A DNA stretch of 64,000 bases from Chryseobacterium shigense. Lineage in GTDB: Bacteria; Bacteroidota; Bacteroidia; Flavobacteriales; Weeksellaceae. The translations under genes were made by a program, and so were the position numbers. The stretch is from NCBI RefSeq assembly GCF_900156575.1, contig NZ_FTNY01000004.1, forward strand, positions 721,368 through 785,367. Direction: 5' to 3'. The notes under the pieces are model-generated. The model searched no databases and was not told the DNA's origin. It was given only the letters and a program-made list of their open reading frames with translations. Positions 45,313 through 54,140 of the stretch are shown here, piece after piece (within the stretch, counting starts at the first letter, position 1; each line of letters starts with the position of its first letter).

Positions 45313-45747
45313 ATGAAAAAGCTTTTCGTTTCCTCTGTCATTTCACTGGGTCTTATAAGCTGTAATGTCAACTATGGCAATTACCCTATAAGAACAACCT
45401 ATCCTTCAGGCTCCGGTACTTCCGCAGCCAATACAGAAAGGGAGTATACAGAGCTTCTCAAAACGTATAAACCTGAGACGGCAGAAGTTTTGAATGATCT
45501 TCTTAATGATGATACACCTAATAATCCCAGGACATCAATTTCTGTAGAGAATAAATCACCATGCAATATGGTTCTTACCGTAAGCAGCAATAATTTCTTT
45601 AAAAAGATCCCGATAGCTTCCGGTAAAATTGGCTATACTATGGTACCTAAAAACCAGAATTATAAACTTTCAGGGATGCTTTGCCATTCCTCTTACCAAT
45701 CTACGAAATTTATTTCCACTTCATACTCGATAAAAATTTCTAATTAA
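45313..45747 (+). CDS. Lipoprotein of the two-cysteine family, paralogue 4
   Basis: 144-aa lipoprotein: lipobox LISC at residues 13-16 gives lipidated Cys16, unlike the signal peptidase I type of the other three. The remainder is the C-terminal domain in diverged form (LNDLLNDDTPNNPRT, SPCNMVLTV, KIPIASGKIGYTMVPKNQNY, MLCHSSYQSTKFI), with both cysteines kept. After Cys16 the sequence is NVNYG, without the acidic residues of the surface-export signal described in Capnocytophaga, so it may stay on the periplasmic leaflet. Cotranscribed with paralogue 3. Confidence 0.72.
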   Translation: MKKLFVSSVISLGLISCNVNYGNYPIRTTYPSGSGTSAANTEREYTELLKTYKPETAEVLNDLLNDDTPNNPRTSISVENKSPCNMVLTVSSNNFFKKIPIASGKIGYTMVPKNQNYKLSGMLCHSSYQSTKFISTSYSIKISN

Positions 45748-45751
45748 ATAC

Positions 45752-45780
45752 AAGACCCGCTTTATCAAGCGGGTCTTTTT
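45752..45780 (+). terminator. Terminator of paralogues 3-4
   Basis: AAGACCCGCTT-ATC-AAGCGGGTCTT followed by T5. Confidence 0.85.
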
Positions 45781-45825
45781 GATATCATTAGTGTAATATC
45801 AAGCTTTCTAACTGGATGATAAACA

Positions 45826-45858
45826 AAAAAAAACGCTGGACCAAGGTCCAGCGTTTTT
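45826..45858 (-). terminator. Terminator of the rplM-rpsI-rpsB unit
   Basis: AAAACGCTGGACC / GGTCCAGCGTTTT with 2-nt loop. The A-run on the plus strand gives the T-run needed for the minus-strand rpsB transcript; it can work both ways. Confidence 0.83.
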
Positions 45859-45881
45859 CCTATATTAAAGAAAATCTTTAA

Positions 45882-46643
45882 TTATTCAGCATCGAAATCA
45901 GCATCTGTTTCAGCAGATACCTTTTCTCCTTCTTCTTTAGATTTTTCTTTATCAGCTTTTCTTTGAGACTGACCTTCTTTGATAGAATCAGAAACAATGT
46001 TCAAGATCATATCAATAGACTTAGAAGCATCATCGTTTCCTGGGATAACGAAGTCTACTTTTCTTGGATCAGAGTTTGTATCAACAATACCGAAAACTGG
46101 AATACCTAATTTCTTAGCTTCAGTTACAGCGATATGTTCTCTCATGATATCTACAACGAAGATTGCAGAAGGAAGACGAACCATGTCAGAGATAGAACCT
46201 AAGTTTTTCTCCAAGTTAGCTCTTTGTCTGTCTACCTGTAATCTTTCTTTTTTAGATAAAGTTTCGAACGTACCGTCTTTTTTCATTTTGTCGATATGGT
46301 TCATTTTCTTTACAGCCTTTCTGATTGTAACGAAATTCGTTAACATACCTCCCGGCCATCTTTCTGTAATATAAGGCATATTAAGTTCAGAAGCGTGTTT
46401 TGCAACTACTTCTTTCGCTTGCTTTTTAGTCGCTACGAAAAGAACTTTTTTACCTGCAGAAGTTAATTTTTCTAAAGCACTGCAAGCTTCATCCAATTTA
46501 ACTGCTGTTTTATGTAAGTCTACAATGTGAATACCGTTTTTCTCCATAAAAATGTATGGAGCCATATTTGGATTCCACTTTCTAGTCATGTGACCGAAGT
46601 GTACGCCAGCCTCTAAAAGGTCTTTTACATTTGCTTTTGCCAT
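45882..46643 (-). CDS. rpsB: Small ribosomal subunit protein uS2
   Basis: 253-aa S2 protein of the 30S subunit: starts MAKANVKDLLEAGVHFGH, then WNPNMAPYIF, and the LPSAIFVVDIMREHIAVTEA block with VDTNSDP. The C-terminus is an acidic and lysine-rich tail of about 30 residues (from REKSKEE-like to ETDADFDAE), typical of Bacteroidota S2. It is followed directly by a terminator and not by tsf. Confidence 0.97.
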   Translation of the reverse strand: MAKANVKDLLEAGVHFGHMTRKWNPNMAPYIFMEKNGIHIVDLHKTAVKLDEACSALEKLTSAGKKVLFVATKKQAKEVVAKHASELNMPYITERWPGGMLTNFVTIRKAVKKMNHIDKMKKDGTFETLSKKERLQVDRQRANLEKNLGSISDMVRLPSAIFVVDIMREHIAVTEAKKLGIPVFGIVDTNSDPRKVDFVIPGNDDASKSIDMILNIVSDSIKEGQSQRKADKEKSKEEGEKVSAETDADFDAE

Positions 46644-46825
46644 GTTTTCTGTTTTTGTTAGTTTACTTTCCGCTTCTTATGCAATCAACGACTTCTTTAG
46701 ATGGGAGAAGTGTTTGGATGCTAAACGTAACGGGCAATTTTTTGTTTTGATAAATAGATTTTAGATATAAGATAACAGACCAAAAAAATTCTGAAATCTG
46801 AAACCTTGTATCTGAAGTCTGAAAA
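46644..46825 (-). repeat. rpsI-rpsB spacer with TCTGAA-type tandem motifs
   Basis: 182-nt gap inside the operon. Between 46790 and 46825 the motif CTGAAATCTGAAAC is followed by TCTGAAGTCTGAAAA, a degenerate tandem of about 7-nt units, and 46750-46780 carries TTAGATATAAGATAA-type sequence. Similar tracts lie between accB and accC. No gene or terminator is seen. Confidence 0.5.
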
Positions 46826-47212
46826 TTAACGTTTTGAGAATTGGAATCTCTTTCTTGCTTTTTTCTGACCTGGCTTCTTTCTTTCCACCATTCTTGCATC
46901 TCTCGTAAGTAAACCAGCAGGTTTCAAAGCTAATCTGAATTCAGCATTGATTTCGCATAAAGCTCTTGAAATACCTAATCTGATAGCTTCTGCCTGACCT
47001 GTATTTCCACCACCGAAAACATTTACGGTAACGTCATACTGACCAACAGTCTCAGAAAGGATAAACGGCTGGTTCAATTTATAAACCATAACGTCTGTAG
47101 AGAAATAAGTTGCAGCATCTTTACCGTTTACTGTAATGTTTCCAGAACCTGGTCTTACATAAACTCTCGCTACAGAAGTTTTTCTTCTTCCGATTTTGTG
47201 AACTATAGACAT
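46826..47212 (-). CDS. rpsI: Small ribosomal subunit protein uS9
   Basis: 128-aa S9 protein of the 30S subunit, with the family start VHKIGRRKTSVARVYV, GGGNTGQAEAIRLGISRAL mid-protein and the extremely basic C-terminus ending FQFSKR that reaches the P-site tRNA. Follows rplM by 6 nt, the near-universal rplM-rpsI pair. Confidence 0.97.
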   Translation of the reverse strand: MSIVHKIGRRKTSVARVYVRPGSGNITVNGKDAATYFSTDVMVYKLNQPFILSETVGQYDVTVNVFGGGNTGQAEAIRLGISRALCEINAEFRLALKPAGLLTRDARMVERKKPGQKKARKRFQFSKR

Positions 47213-47218
47213 AATTAA

Positions 47219-47674
47219 TTATTTAAATTCGTTAACATTAATTGTTTTAGGCTGTTGAGCTTCATGTTTGTGCTCAGTTCCTTCATATAAATAAAGGTTC
47301 TTTAATAAAGCAGATCCTAATCTATTTTTTGGTAACATACCTTTTACAGATTTTTCCAATACTTTTAAAGAATCTTTCTTCTGAAGTTCAGCCGCAGTCA
47401 TAGACTTCTGTCCACCAGGGTAACCTGTATGCCAGATGTAAGTCTTATCAGCCCACTTATTTCCGGAAAGCGTAATTTTCCCAGCATTCAAAACGATAAC
47501 GTTATCACCACAATCTACGTGAGGTGTAAAGTTCGTTTTGTGCTTACCTCTCAAAATCTTTGCAACCGTAGAAGCTAGTCTTCCTAACGGCTGTCCTTCA
47601 GCGTCTACCACAACCCATTCTTTATTAGCAGTAGCTTTGTTCGCTGAAACAGTTTTGTAACTTAATGTATTCAC
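47219..47674 (-). CDS. rplM: Large ribosomal subunit protein uL13
   Basis: 151-aa L13 protein of the 50S subunit: WVVVDAEGQPLGRLAS, LRGKHKTNFTPHVDCGD, and the C-terminal block MLPKNRLG with the conserved LYLYEGTEHKHEAQQP. First gene of the minus-strand rplM-rpsI-rpsB unit. The promoter is likely at 47721-47728. Confidence 0.97.
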   Translation of the reverse strand: MNTLSYKTVSANKATANKEWVVVDAEGQPLGRLASTVAKILRGKHKTNFTPHVDCGDNVIVLNAGKITLSGNKWADKTYIWHTGYPGGQKSMTAAELQKKDSLKVLEKSVKGMLPKNRLGSALLKNLYLYEGTEHKHEAQQPKTINVNEFK

Positions 47675-48019
47675 ACGTTTTAGTTAAAGATTAAACATAA
47701 TTTTCCCCTAAAAGGGTGTGCAAAGGTACAAATAATTTTCGTAACCCGAAAACATATTTTATTTAATCTATAGAGGTCCTCAATTTTACTCTGCCTTACT
47801 GGATTTAATAATCCTTCCTTTTTTGGCACACAACTTGTAAAAAGAATGACCGATGAAAAAAAACATTTAGAAGATTCTAAAAACACACGTGATAAAGTAA
47901 AGAGTTTTATCCTTAAACTCTTTCTTTATTAATTTTACTTAAAAGATTTCCCTAAAAGCTTACTGATATACTATTTTATATCGCGAAATATTTATATTTG
48001 CGCCAAAATCTTATGCCCC
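47675..48019. promoter_or_regulatory. Divergent intergenic region with rplM and DUF3667 promoters
   Basis: 345 nt. TACCTTTG on the minus strand (47728-47721) precedes rplM, and TATATTTG on the plus strand (47993-48000) is 19 nt before the DUF3667 ATG. CCCC-TAAAA-GGG at about 47706-47716 is a small near-palindrome in the rplM leader. I see no small gene in the AT-rich middle part. Confidence 0.55.
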
Positions 48020-49141
48020 ATGAGCCACGGAAAAACCAGAGATGATAAAACCTGCCTGAATTGCGGGCATCAGGTAGAAGAAAGATTCTGCCCACACTGC
48101 GGACAGGAGAATATCGAAAGCAGACATCCCTTTTACTACCTTTTCACTCACTTTTTCGAAGACTTCACGCACTATGACGGGCAGTTTTGGGGAACGATAA
48201 AAAACCTCCTCTTCAAACCGGGGAAACTTACCAAGATTTATCTGGAAGGAAAAAGAGCGCAGTTTGTACCTCCCGTGAAACTTTATATTTTTATCAGTTT
48301 TGTGACATTTCTGTTTATTTCATTCCAGATAGCAGATATGGATTTTGGAAAACAGGGAATGGATCAAGGAGAAGCTACCAAGAAAGAAATTCAAAAAAAA
48401 ATCTCTGAAAATGAAGCTGTCCGTCAACTTATGAAGGAGTCGCCGGAAATGGCCATGGCTGATTCTCTTACAGGCGGGGCTTTGACTAAGGCTTTGGACT
48501 CCGCTAAAACAGCCAGCGAAGCTCATAAAAAAAATGATATAGACGTAGAACAAATCTTTAAAAGCGAAAACAAAAAAATCACAGAATCTTTCGGATTACA
48601 GTCTATGGCAGATTTTGACAAAAAAGAAGAAAGCAACGGACACCAGTACGAAATCTTCCGTCCGTTTCTTGTTAAAATTTTTGAATTGGAAAACAAAGGT
48701 CATTCTCCAAGTGAAATTACCGATATGTTTGTAAAGAGTTCTATACACAATTTACCCAAAGCTCTTTTCCTCTATCTCCCTCTATTTGCTTTCCTTCTTT
48801 GGATATTTCACAGTAAAAGAAAGTGGTGGTATTTTGACCACGGTGTTTTCACCCTTCATTACTTTTCTTTTTTACTGCTACTCACACTCCTTCTTTTTGT
48901 ATTGAATAAACTGTTGAGCTATTTCCATGAAAGTGCTTTTGCAACGACTTTGAATACGATTCTTATTATATCGGCTATTATATATGCCGGATGTTATTTT
49001 TTTATTGCTCATTATAAAACATACAGAACCCATCCTGCGTTGACCATTCTAGTAGGGATTATTCAGTTTATGATCAATACCTTCCTGTTTACCTTTTTAT
49101 TGGTAGGCTTGGGAATTATAAGCTTTTTATTTCTGCATTAA
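48020..49141 (+). CDS. DUF3667 membrane protein with N-terminal zinc ribbon
   Basis: 373-aa protein. Residues 12-33 form a zinc ribbon of two CxxC knuckles (CLNCGH and CPHCGQ), next comes the DUF3667 core (HPFYYLFTHFFEDFTHYDG, KNLLFKPGKLTKIYLEGKR, FVPPVKLYIFIS), then a first membrane helix, a cytoplasmic or periplasmic linker of about 150 charged residues, and three to four membrane helices at the C-terminus. DUF3667 proteins are widespread in Bacteroidota with unknown role. The stop overlaps the convergent gene by 4 nt. Confidence 0.85.
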   Translation: MSHGKTRDDKTCLNCGHQVEERFCPHCGQENIESRHPFYYLFTHFFEDFTHYDGQFWGTIKNLLFKPGKLTKIYLEGKRAQFVPPVKLYIFISFVTFLFISFQIADMDFGKQGMDQGEATKKEIQKKISENEAVRQLMKESPEMAMADSLTGGALTKALDSAKTASEAHKKNDIDVEQIFKSENKKITESFGLQSMADFDKKEESNGHQYEIFRPFLVKIFELENKGHSPSEITDMFVKSSIHNLPKALFLYLPLFAFLLWIFHSKRKWWYFDHGVFTLHYFSFLLLLTLLLFVLNKLLSYFHESAFATTLNTILIISAIIYAGCYFFIAHYKTYRTHPALTILVGIIQFMINTFLFTFLLVGLGIISFLFLH

Positions 49142-49470
49142 CGGCGCAAAGATTTGTTTGCTCTGAAACTAGCAATCAGGTAATACGCTACAAAAACTGT
49201 AGAAAATTTAAGTATCGAAGGAATCGCCAGCTCTAAACTGAATATACATGCTCCTATCAATACCAAAACTCCCATGGCTACAAAAGAAATACCTAATTTT
49301 TGTGCTAGTGTAAAATGGGGAGTATCCAGATAGTAAGCAATCCCCCATGCTATCCCAAAAGCCAGTGCATAATATATATCAAGACCGATATTGGTAGAAC
49401 TGTAAAAAAAATAATTAATCAGAAAACTAAGAACCGTTCCCAGAGCAAAATACATCAAAGCCTTTTTCAT
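49138..49470 (-). CDS. Small membrane protein, unknown
   Basis: 110 aa with four predicted membrane helices (about residues 5-22, 30-50, 60-78, 82-100) and a basic C-terminus (FRANKSLRR). I do not recognise the family. It has a minus-strand TATTTTTG at 49497-49490, 20 nt from the ATG, and a (TA)n tract at 49473-49484 between the two. Convergent and 4-nt overlapping with the DUF3667 gene. Confidence 0.65.
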   Translation of the reverse strand: MKKALMYFALGTVLSFLINYFFYSSTNIGLDIYYALAFGIAWGIAYYLDTPHFTLAQKLGISFVAMGVLVLIGACIFSLELAIPSILKFSTVFVAYYLIASFRANKSLRR

Positions 49471-49489
49471 ACTATATATATATATTCTG

Positions 49490-49497
49490 CAAAAATA
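49490..49497 (-). promoter_or_regulatory. -7 element of the 49138 gene
   Basis: Minus-strand TATTTTTG. Confidence 0.5.
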
Positions 49498-49621
49498 GAG
49501 AATTTACTGATCATTATTAAACGAATGATTGTTAAGTTGGGGAAATAACATTCTACCACCCACAACCAACTCACTTAAAATCAATTTATTAAACAAAACC
49601 AAAAGGTTCTTATTTTATTAT

Positions 49622-49629
49622 TATATTTG
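49622..49629 (+). promoter_or_regulatory. icmF -7 element, fixing the start at 49657
   Basis: TATATTTG covers 49622-49629, and the in-frame TTG at 49627 lies within it, so the ATG at 49657 is used with a leader of about 20 nt. Confidence 0.6.
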
Positions 49630-49656
49630 AAAATTCAGAAATTTTCTAGATTTTTT

Positions 49657-52600
49657 ATGGAAACCCAAAAATATACTCCAACCAACAAAGTAAGAATCGT
49701 AACAGCGGCGTCATTATTTGACGGACACGATGCTGCGATTAATATCATGCGCCGCGTGATCCAGGGAACAGGATGTGAAGTCATCCACCTTGGCCACGAC
49801 AAATCAGCAGAAGAAGTTGTGAACACAGCGATTCAGGAAGATGCCAATGCAATTGCTTTAACCTCTTATCAGGGAGGTCACAACGAATATTTTAAATATA
49901 TCTACGACCTTTTAAGAGAGAAAAACTCCCCGCAAATCAAAATTTTTGGTGGCGGTGGCGGTGTTATTCTGCCTGAAGAAATTGAAGACATCATGGCCTA
50001 TGGAATCGACAGGATTTATTCTCCGGATGACGGCCGCGAACTTGGTTTACAGGGAATGATCGATGATTTGGTTAAAAGATCAGATTTCGCTACAGGAAAA
50101 GAAGTAACAGCTGATGATCTGGACTCAATTAATTTTGAAAATTCCACCAGCATTGCGAAAATCATTTCTGCTGTAGAAAACTTTTCAGACGAAAAGCCTG
50201 AATTGGTAAAAGCAATTGACGAAAAATCCAAAGACTTAAACATCCCTATTATCGGTATCACAGGTACTGGTGGTGCAGGAAAATCTTCTTTAACAGATGA
50301 ATTGGTAAGACGTTTCTTACGTTCCAATACCGATAAAAAAATTGCCATTATCTCCATTGACCCTTCGAAAAAGAAAACCGGAGGAGCCCTTTTGGGAGAT
50401 AGAATCCGTATGAACGCGATCAATGACCCGAGAGTGTATATGCGTTCGATGGCGACCAGAGAAAACAACGTTTCCGTTTCTCCGTTCATCCATTCCGCAT
50501 TGAATGTATTGAAACTGGCTCATCCTGATGTGATTATTCTTGAAACCTCGGGTATCGGACAATCCGGTTCAGAAGTTTCTGATTTTGCAGATGTTTCCAT
50601 GTATGTCATGACTCCTGAATATGGAGCCTCTACGCAGTTGGAAAAAATCGACATGTTGGATTATGCAGATTTAGTTGCTTTAAATAAATCTGACAAACGC
50701 GGAGCTTTAGATGCCCTTCAGGCTGTCAAAAAACAGTTCCAGAGAAACCATTTGTTGTGGGAAAGCCCATTGGATGATATGCCGGTTTATGCAACAAAAG
50801 CCTCTCAGTTCAACGATCACGGAACGACTGAGCTATTCAACAGGCTGATTGAAAAAGTAAACGAAAAATTTTCAGCATTAAATCTGCAAGGTTTTGTTGA
50901 GCAGGAAGTGACGGACGAAGTAACGATCATTCCTCCCAAAAGAGTTCGCTACCTTTCCGAAATTGTTGAAAACAACAGACAATACGATGCCAACGTTGAA
51001 AAACAGGCTGAATTAGCCCGAAAAATGTATCATATAGAAGGAGTGAAAAATTTCCTTTCCAATGAAGTATTAGATGCTGAATATCAAAAAGCAGAAAAAG
51101 ATCTTCAACAGGAAAATATCGACTTCCTGAGAACCTGGGATGATACGAAAGAGGCTTTCAAAGCTGAGTTTTACTCCTATTTTGTTCGTGGAAAAGAAAT
51201 CAAAGTTGAAACTTCAACCGAGTCTTTATCCCATTTAAGAATTCCTAAAATTTCTTTACCAAAATATACGGACTGGGGCGACCTGATCAAATGGAAGGGC
51301 CAGGAAAACCTTCCGGGAGGATTCCCTTACACAGCGGGGATTTATCCTTTCAAAAGAACCGGAGAAGATCCGACAAGAATGTTTGCAGGAGAAGGAGGTC
51401 CGGAAAGAACGAATAGAAGGTTCCACTACGTTTCTGCGGAAATGGATGCCAAACGTTTGTCTACAGCGTTTGACTCTGTGACGTTATATGGCCAGGATCC
51501 TGCTTTACCACCGGATATTTACGGTAAAATCGGGAATGCAGGAGTTTCCATTGCGACCTTAGATGATGCAAAAAAACTGTATTCCGGTTTTGATCTCGTG
51601 AATGCAATGACTTCAGTTTCTATGACGATCAACGGTCCGGCTCCAATGTTGCTGGCTTTCTTTATGAATGCCGCTATTGACCAGAATGTTGAAAAATATA
51701 TTGCCGAGCATCAACTGGAAGCTAAGGTTGAAGCTGTTTTAAAAGCAAAATTTGATGACAGAGGTCTGGAAAGACCAAAATATAACGGAGAATTACCTCC
51801 ATCCAACAATGGCTTAGGATTAAAACTATTAGGAATCACAGGAGACGAAGTCATTCCTGCTGAAGCGTATGCAGAGATTAAAGCCAAAACAATTGCGACA
51901 GTTCGTGGTACGGTTCAGGCAGACATTTTAAAAGAAGACCAGGCTCAGAATACCTGTATTTTCTCTACTGAATTTGCACTAAGATTAATGGGTGACGTTC
52001 AGGAGTTCTTCATTACTGAAAAAGTAAGAAACTTCTATTCCGTTTCCATTTCAGGATATCACATCGCTGAAGCAGGAGCCAATCCGGTTTCTCAGCTGGC
52101 ATTTACACTGGCCAACGGTTTCACTTATGTGGAATATTATCTGAGCCGTGGAATGGACATCAATGATTTTGCCCCCAACTTATCTTTCTTCTTCTCCAAT
52201 GGTATCGACCCGGAATATTCAGTGATCGGCCGTGTAGCCAGAAGAATCTGGGCAAAAGCCATGAAAATCAAATACGGAGCAGACGAAAGAAGCCAGATGC
52301 TGAAATACCACATCCAGACTTCCGGACGTTCTCTTCACGCTCAGGAAATTGATTTCAACGATATCAGAACGACACTTCAGGCGCTTTATGCGATCTATGA
52401 TAACTGTAATTCTCTTCACACGAATGCATATGACGAGGCGATTACCACTCCTACTGAGCAGTCGGTAAGAAGAGCAATGGCGATCCAGTTAATTATCAAT
52501 AAGGAATTAGGTTTAGCTAAAAACGAAAATCCATTACAAGGCTCATTCATTATTGAAGAATTAACAGATCTTGTAGAGGAAGCCGTGTATACGGAATTCG

Positions 52601-53004
52601 ACAGAATTACGGAGAGAGGAGGTGTTCTTGGCGCTATGGAAACCATGTATCAGCGTTCTAAGATCCAGGAAGAATCCATGCATTACGAATGGTTGAAACA
52701 TACAGGAGAATATCCGATTATCGGAGTGAACACTTTCCTTGGAAAAGATGGTTCTCCAACGGTTCGTCCTGGTGAAGTAATCCGTTCTACCGAAGAGGAA
52801 AAGCAGGTTCAGATTGAAACGCTTCATAATTTCCAGAAATCAAATGAGGATAAATCTGATGAAGCCCTTAAAAAGCTACAATATGCAGCCATCAACCAGC
52901 AGAACTTATTTGCAGTGATGATGGATGCCGTGAAATACTGTTCTCTTGGGCAGATCACCAACGCTCTATTTGAAGTGGGTGGCAAGTACAGAAGAAATAT
53001 GTAA
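49657..53004 (+). CDS. icmF: Fused isobutyryl-CoA mutase IcmF
   Basis: 1115-aa adenosylcobalamin enzyme with the IcmF order: an N-terminal B12-binding domain (SLFDGHDAAIN, VIHLGHDKS, LTSYQGGHNEY, GGGGGVI), a central G-protein chaperone of the MeaB/ArgK type (Walker A GTGGAGKSS, DPSKKKTGGALLGDRIRM, ETSGIGQSGSEVSD, NKSD), and a C-terminal mutase barrel (YPFKRTGEDPTRMFAGEGGP, and DQAQNTCIFSTEFALRLMGD). The Gln in that last segment replaces the Arg that binds the methylmalonyl carboxylate, which favours isobutyryl-CoA/n-butyryl-CoA over methylmalonyl-CoA. All three parts are complete. The likely role is branched-chain fatty acid or valine degradation. Bounded by a bidirectional terminator. Confidence 0.92.
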   Translation: METQKYTPTNKVRIVTAASLFDGHDAAINIMRRVIQGTGCEVIHLGHDKSAEEVVNTAIQEDANAIALTSYQGGHNEYFKYIYDLLREKNSPQIKIFGGGGGVILPEEIEDIMAYGIDRIYSPDDGRELGLQGMIDDLVKRSDFATGKEVTADDLDSINFENSTSIAKIISAVENFSDEKPELVKAIDEKSKDLNIPIIGITGTGGAGKSSLTDELVRRFLRSNTDKKIAIISIDPSKKKTGGALLGDRIRMNAINDPRVYMRSMATRENNVSVSPFIHSALNVLKLAHPDVIILETSGIGQSGSEVSDFADVSMYVMTPEYGASTQLEKIDMLDYADLVALNKSDKRGALDALQAVKKQFQRNHLLWESPLDDMPVYATKASQFNDHGTTELFNRLIEKVNEKFSALNLQGFVEQEVTDEVTIIPPKRVRYLSEIVENNRQYDANVEKQAELARKMYHIEGVKNFLSNEVLDAEYQKAEKDLQQENIDFLRTWDDTKEAFKAEFYSYFVRGKEIKVETSTESLSHLRIPKISLPKYTDWGDLIKWKGQENLPGGFPYTAGIYPFKRTGEDPTRMFAGEGGPERTNRRFHYVSAEMDAKRLSTAFDSVTLYGQDPALPPDIYGKIGNAGVSIATLDDAKKLYSGFDLVNAMTSVSMTINGPAPMLLAFFMNAAIDQNVEKYIAEHQLEAKVEAVLKAKFDDRGLERPKYNGELPPSNNGLGLKLLGITGDEVIPAEAYAEIKAKTIATVRGTVQADILKEDQAQNTCIFSTEFALRLMGDVQEFFITEKVRNFYSVSISGYHIAEAGANPVSQLAFTLANGFTYVEYYLSRGMDINDFAPNLSFFFSNGIDPEYSVIGRVARRIWAKAMKIKYGADERSQMLKYHIQTSGRSLHAQEIDFNDIRTTLQALYAIYDNCNSLHTNAYDEAITTPTEQSVRRAMAIQLIINKELGLAKNENPLQGSFIIEELTDLVEEAVYTEFDRITERGGVLGAMETMYQRSKIQEESMHYEWLKHTGEYPIIGVNTFLGKDGSPTVRPGEVIRSTEEEKQVQIETLHNFQKSNEDKSDEALKKLQYAAINQQNLFAVMMDAVKYCSLGQITNALFEVGGKYRRNM

Positions 53005-53035
53005 GTTCTTAACTGGACGACGGGCGATGTAAATA

Positions 53036-53066
53036 AAAAGCCGTAGATTTATTTCTACGGCTTTTC
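53036..53066. terminator. Bidirectional terminator of icmF and 53069
   Basis: AAAAGCCGTAGA / TCTACGGCTTTT with a 6-nt loop, between convergent genes. Confidence 0.85.
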
Positions 53067-53068
53067 TA

Positions 53069-53995
53069 TTATGCTATTTCTGAAATTAGTTTTTCCGAAA
53101 TTTTCACAAATTCATCTAAAGGAATTTCACCTTGATCAATATTATCAACCATTGAAGTTATATCAATTTCTGATCTTATTTTTGATTTATCATTTACATA
53201 AAATGTTTTAGTAACTTTATCAAGATAAAAAGTAAATGTAACTTCATCATAAAAATTCCCATCAATTTCTATTTGATCATCACCTGTATAACTCTTTCCA
53301 TAAATATTAGATAAAACTTTCTTAATATTTGCCTTTACAGCTCCTTTATTGAATTTTAACTGAGTAATTGTTGTTCCTAGACTTGAGTTACTTGAATCTT
53401 CAAATAACTCTGAAAAACTAGTCGGAATAAGATTTCTATGAAGGTGCACTTCTTTTAAATCTCCATTATTCATCATTTTTTCCATTAATTTAAAGTTTGG
53501 AGCTGAAGCAAGCTTAAATCTAATCTTATTTTCTCCTTCAAAACCTTTTCTTAACAAAAAGCTATTAAAACAATCTTCAAGACTTTTTTGAATACTATGT
53601 GTTGATTTTCTTTGTAATACAATATAACCTTCCTGTTTATTTTTAGGGATTTGAGCATAGAAATTTAACACTCTATCTTGAAGCTCTAATGAATTAACAG
53701 AATAATTAGTTTGATTTGTTTCAGGATCATTGATGTCGACAGGATCTCCCGTTGTACCTGCACCAAATCTTCCAAAAACACATCTTTTTTCTTTGTTAAT
53801 TTTATGAGGATTTCTTAAGGTAAAACTTTTATCTTTTCCATTTTCATTAAACCTTTTAGTGTTTGAAAAAATATCCTTACAGAATTCTTCAAATAAGTCT
53901 TGAAAGTCAAGATTCCCAGGCAGATTTGCCAAAAAGTGTTTTTCTCCGCTTCTATTTGAAACGAAGAATTTAAAAGTAGATACTTTATAATTCAT
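53069..53995 (-). CDS. Unrecognised 308-aa protein in AT-rich pocket
   Basis: 308-aa soluble protein with no signal peptide or membrane helix. I recognise no family. Visible features: a Lys/Asn-rich N-terminal half, RFGAGTTGDPVDIND, a central VLNFYAQIPKNKQEGYIV-LQRKSTHSIQKSL segment, then DLKEVHLHRNLIP, and an acidic C-terminal helix (GEIPLDEFVKISEKLISEI). Codon use is more AT-rich than icmF. Its promoter probably is at 54141-54174 with a 145-nt leader. The position, in a pocket between core genes, and the composition suggest a horizontally gained accessory gene, possibly in defence; that is only inference. Confidence 0.6.
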   Translation of the reverse strand: MNYKVSTFKFFVSNRSGEKHFLANLPGNLDFQDLFEEFCKDIFSNTKRFNENGKDKSFTLRNPHKINKEKRCVFGRFGAGTTGDPVDINDPETNQTNYSVNSLELQDRVLNFYAQIPKNKQEGYIVLQRKSTHSIQKSLEDCFNSFLLRKGFEGENKIRFKLASAPNFKLMEKMMNNGDLKEVHLHRNLIPTSFSELFEDSSNSSLGTTITQLKFNKGAVKANIKKVLSNIYGKSYTGDDQIEIDGNFYDEVTFTFYLDKVTKTFYVNDKSKIRSEIDITSMVDNIDQGEIPLDEFVKISEKLISEIA

Positions 53996-54140
53996 AATTT
54001 TTGTTTCTTTTTTTTAATTCAAAATTCTTAATAGATAATATTCTCATTTTTAAAATATTATTATTTACTCTAACGTCCGTGAGTGTTAAAACCGAATTTT
54101 ATTTTGGAAAAAAGAAACATTTGAAGTACATTTGTACAAG

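Noticed and set aside
49473..49484. (TA)n tract before the 49138 gene as a phase-variation switch
   Set aside because: About twelve bases, downstream of the -7 element and within an AT-rich region; too little evidence.
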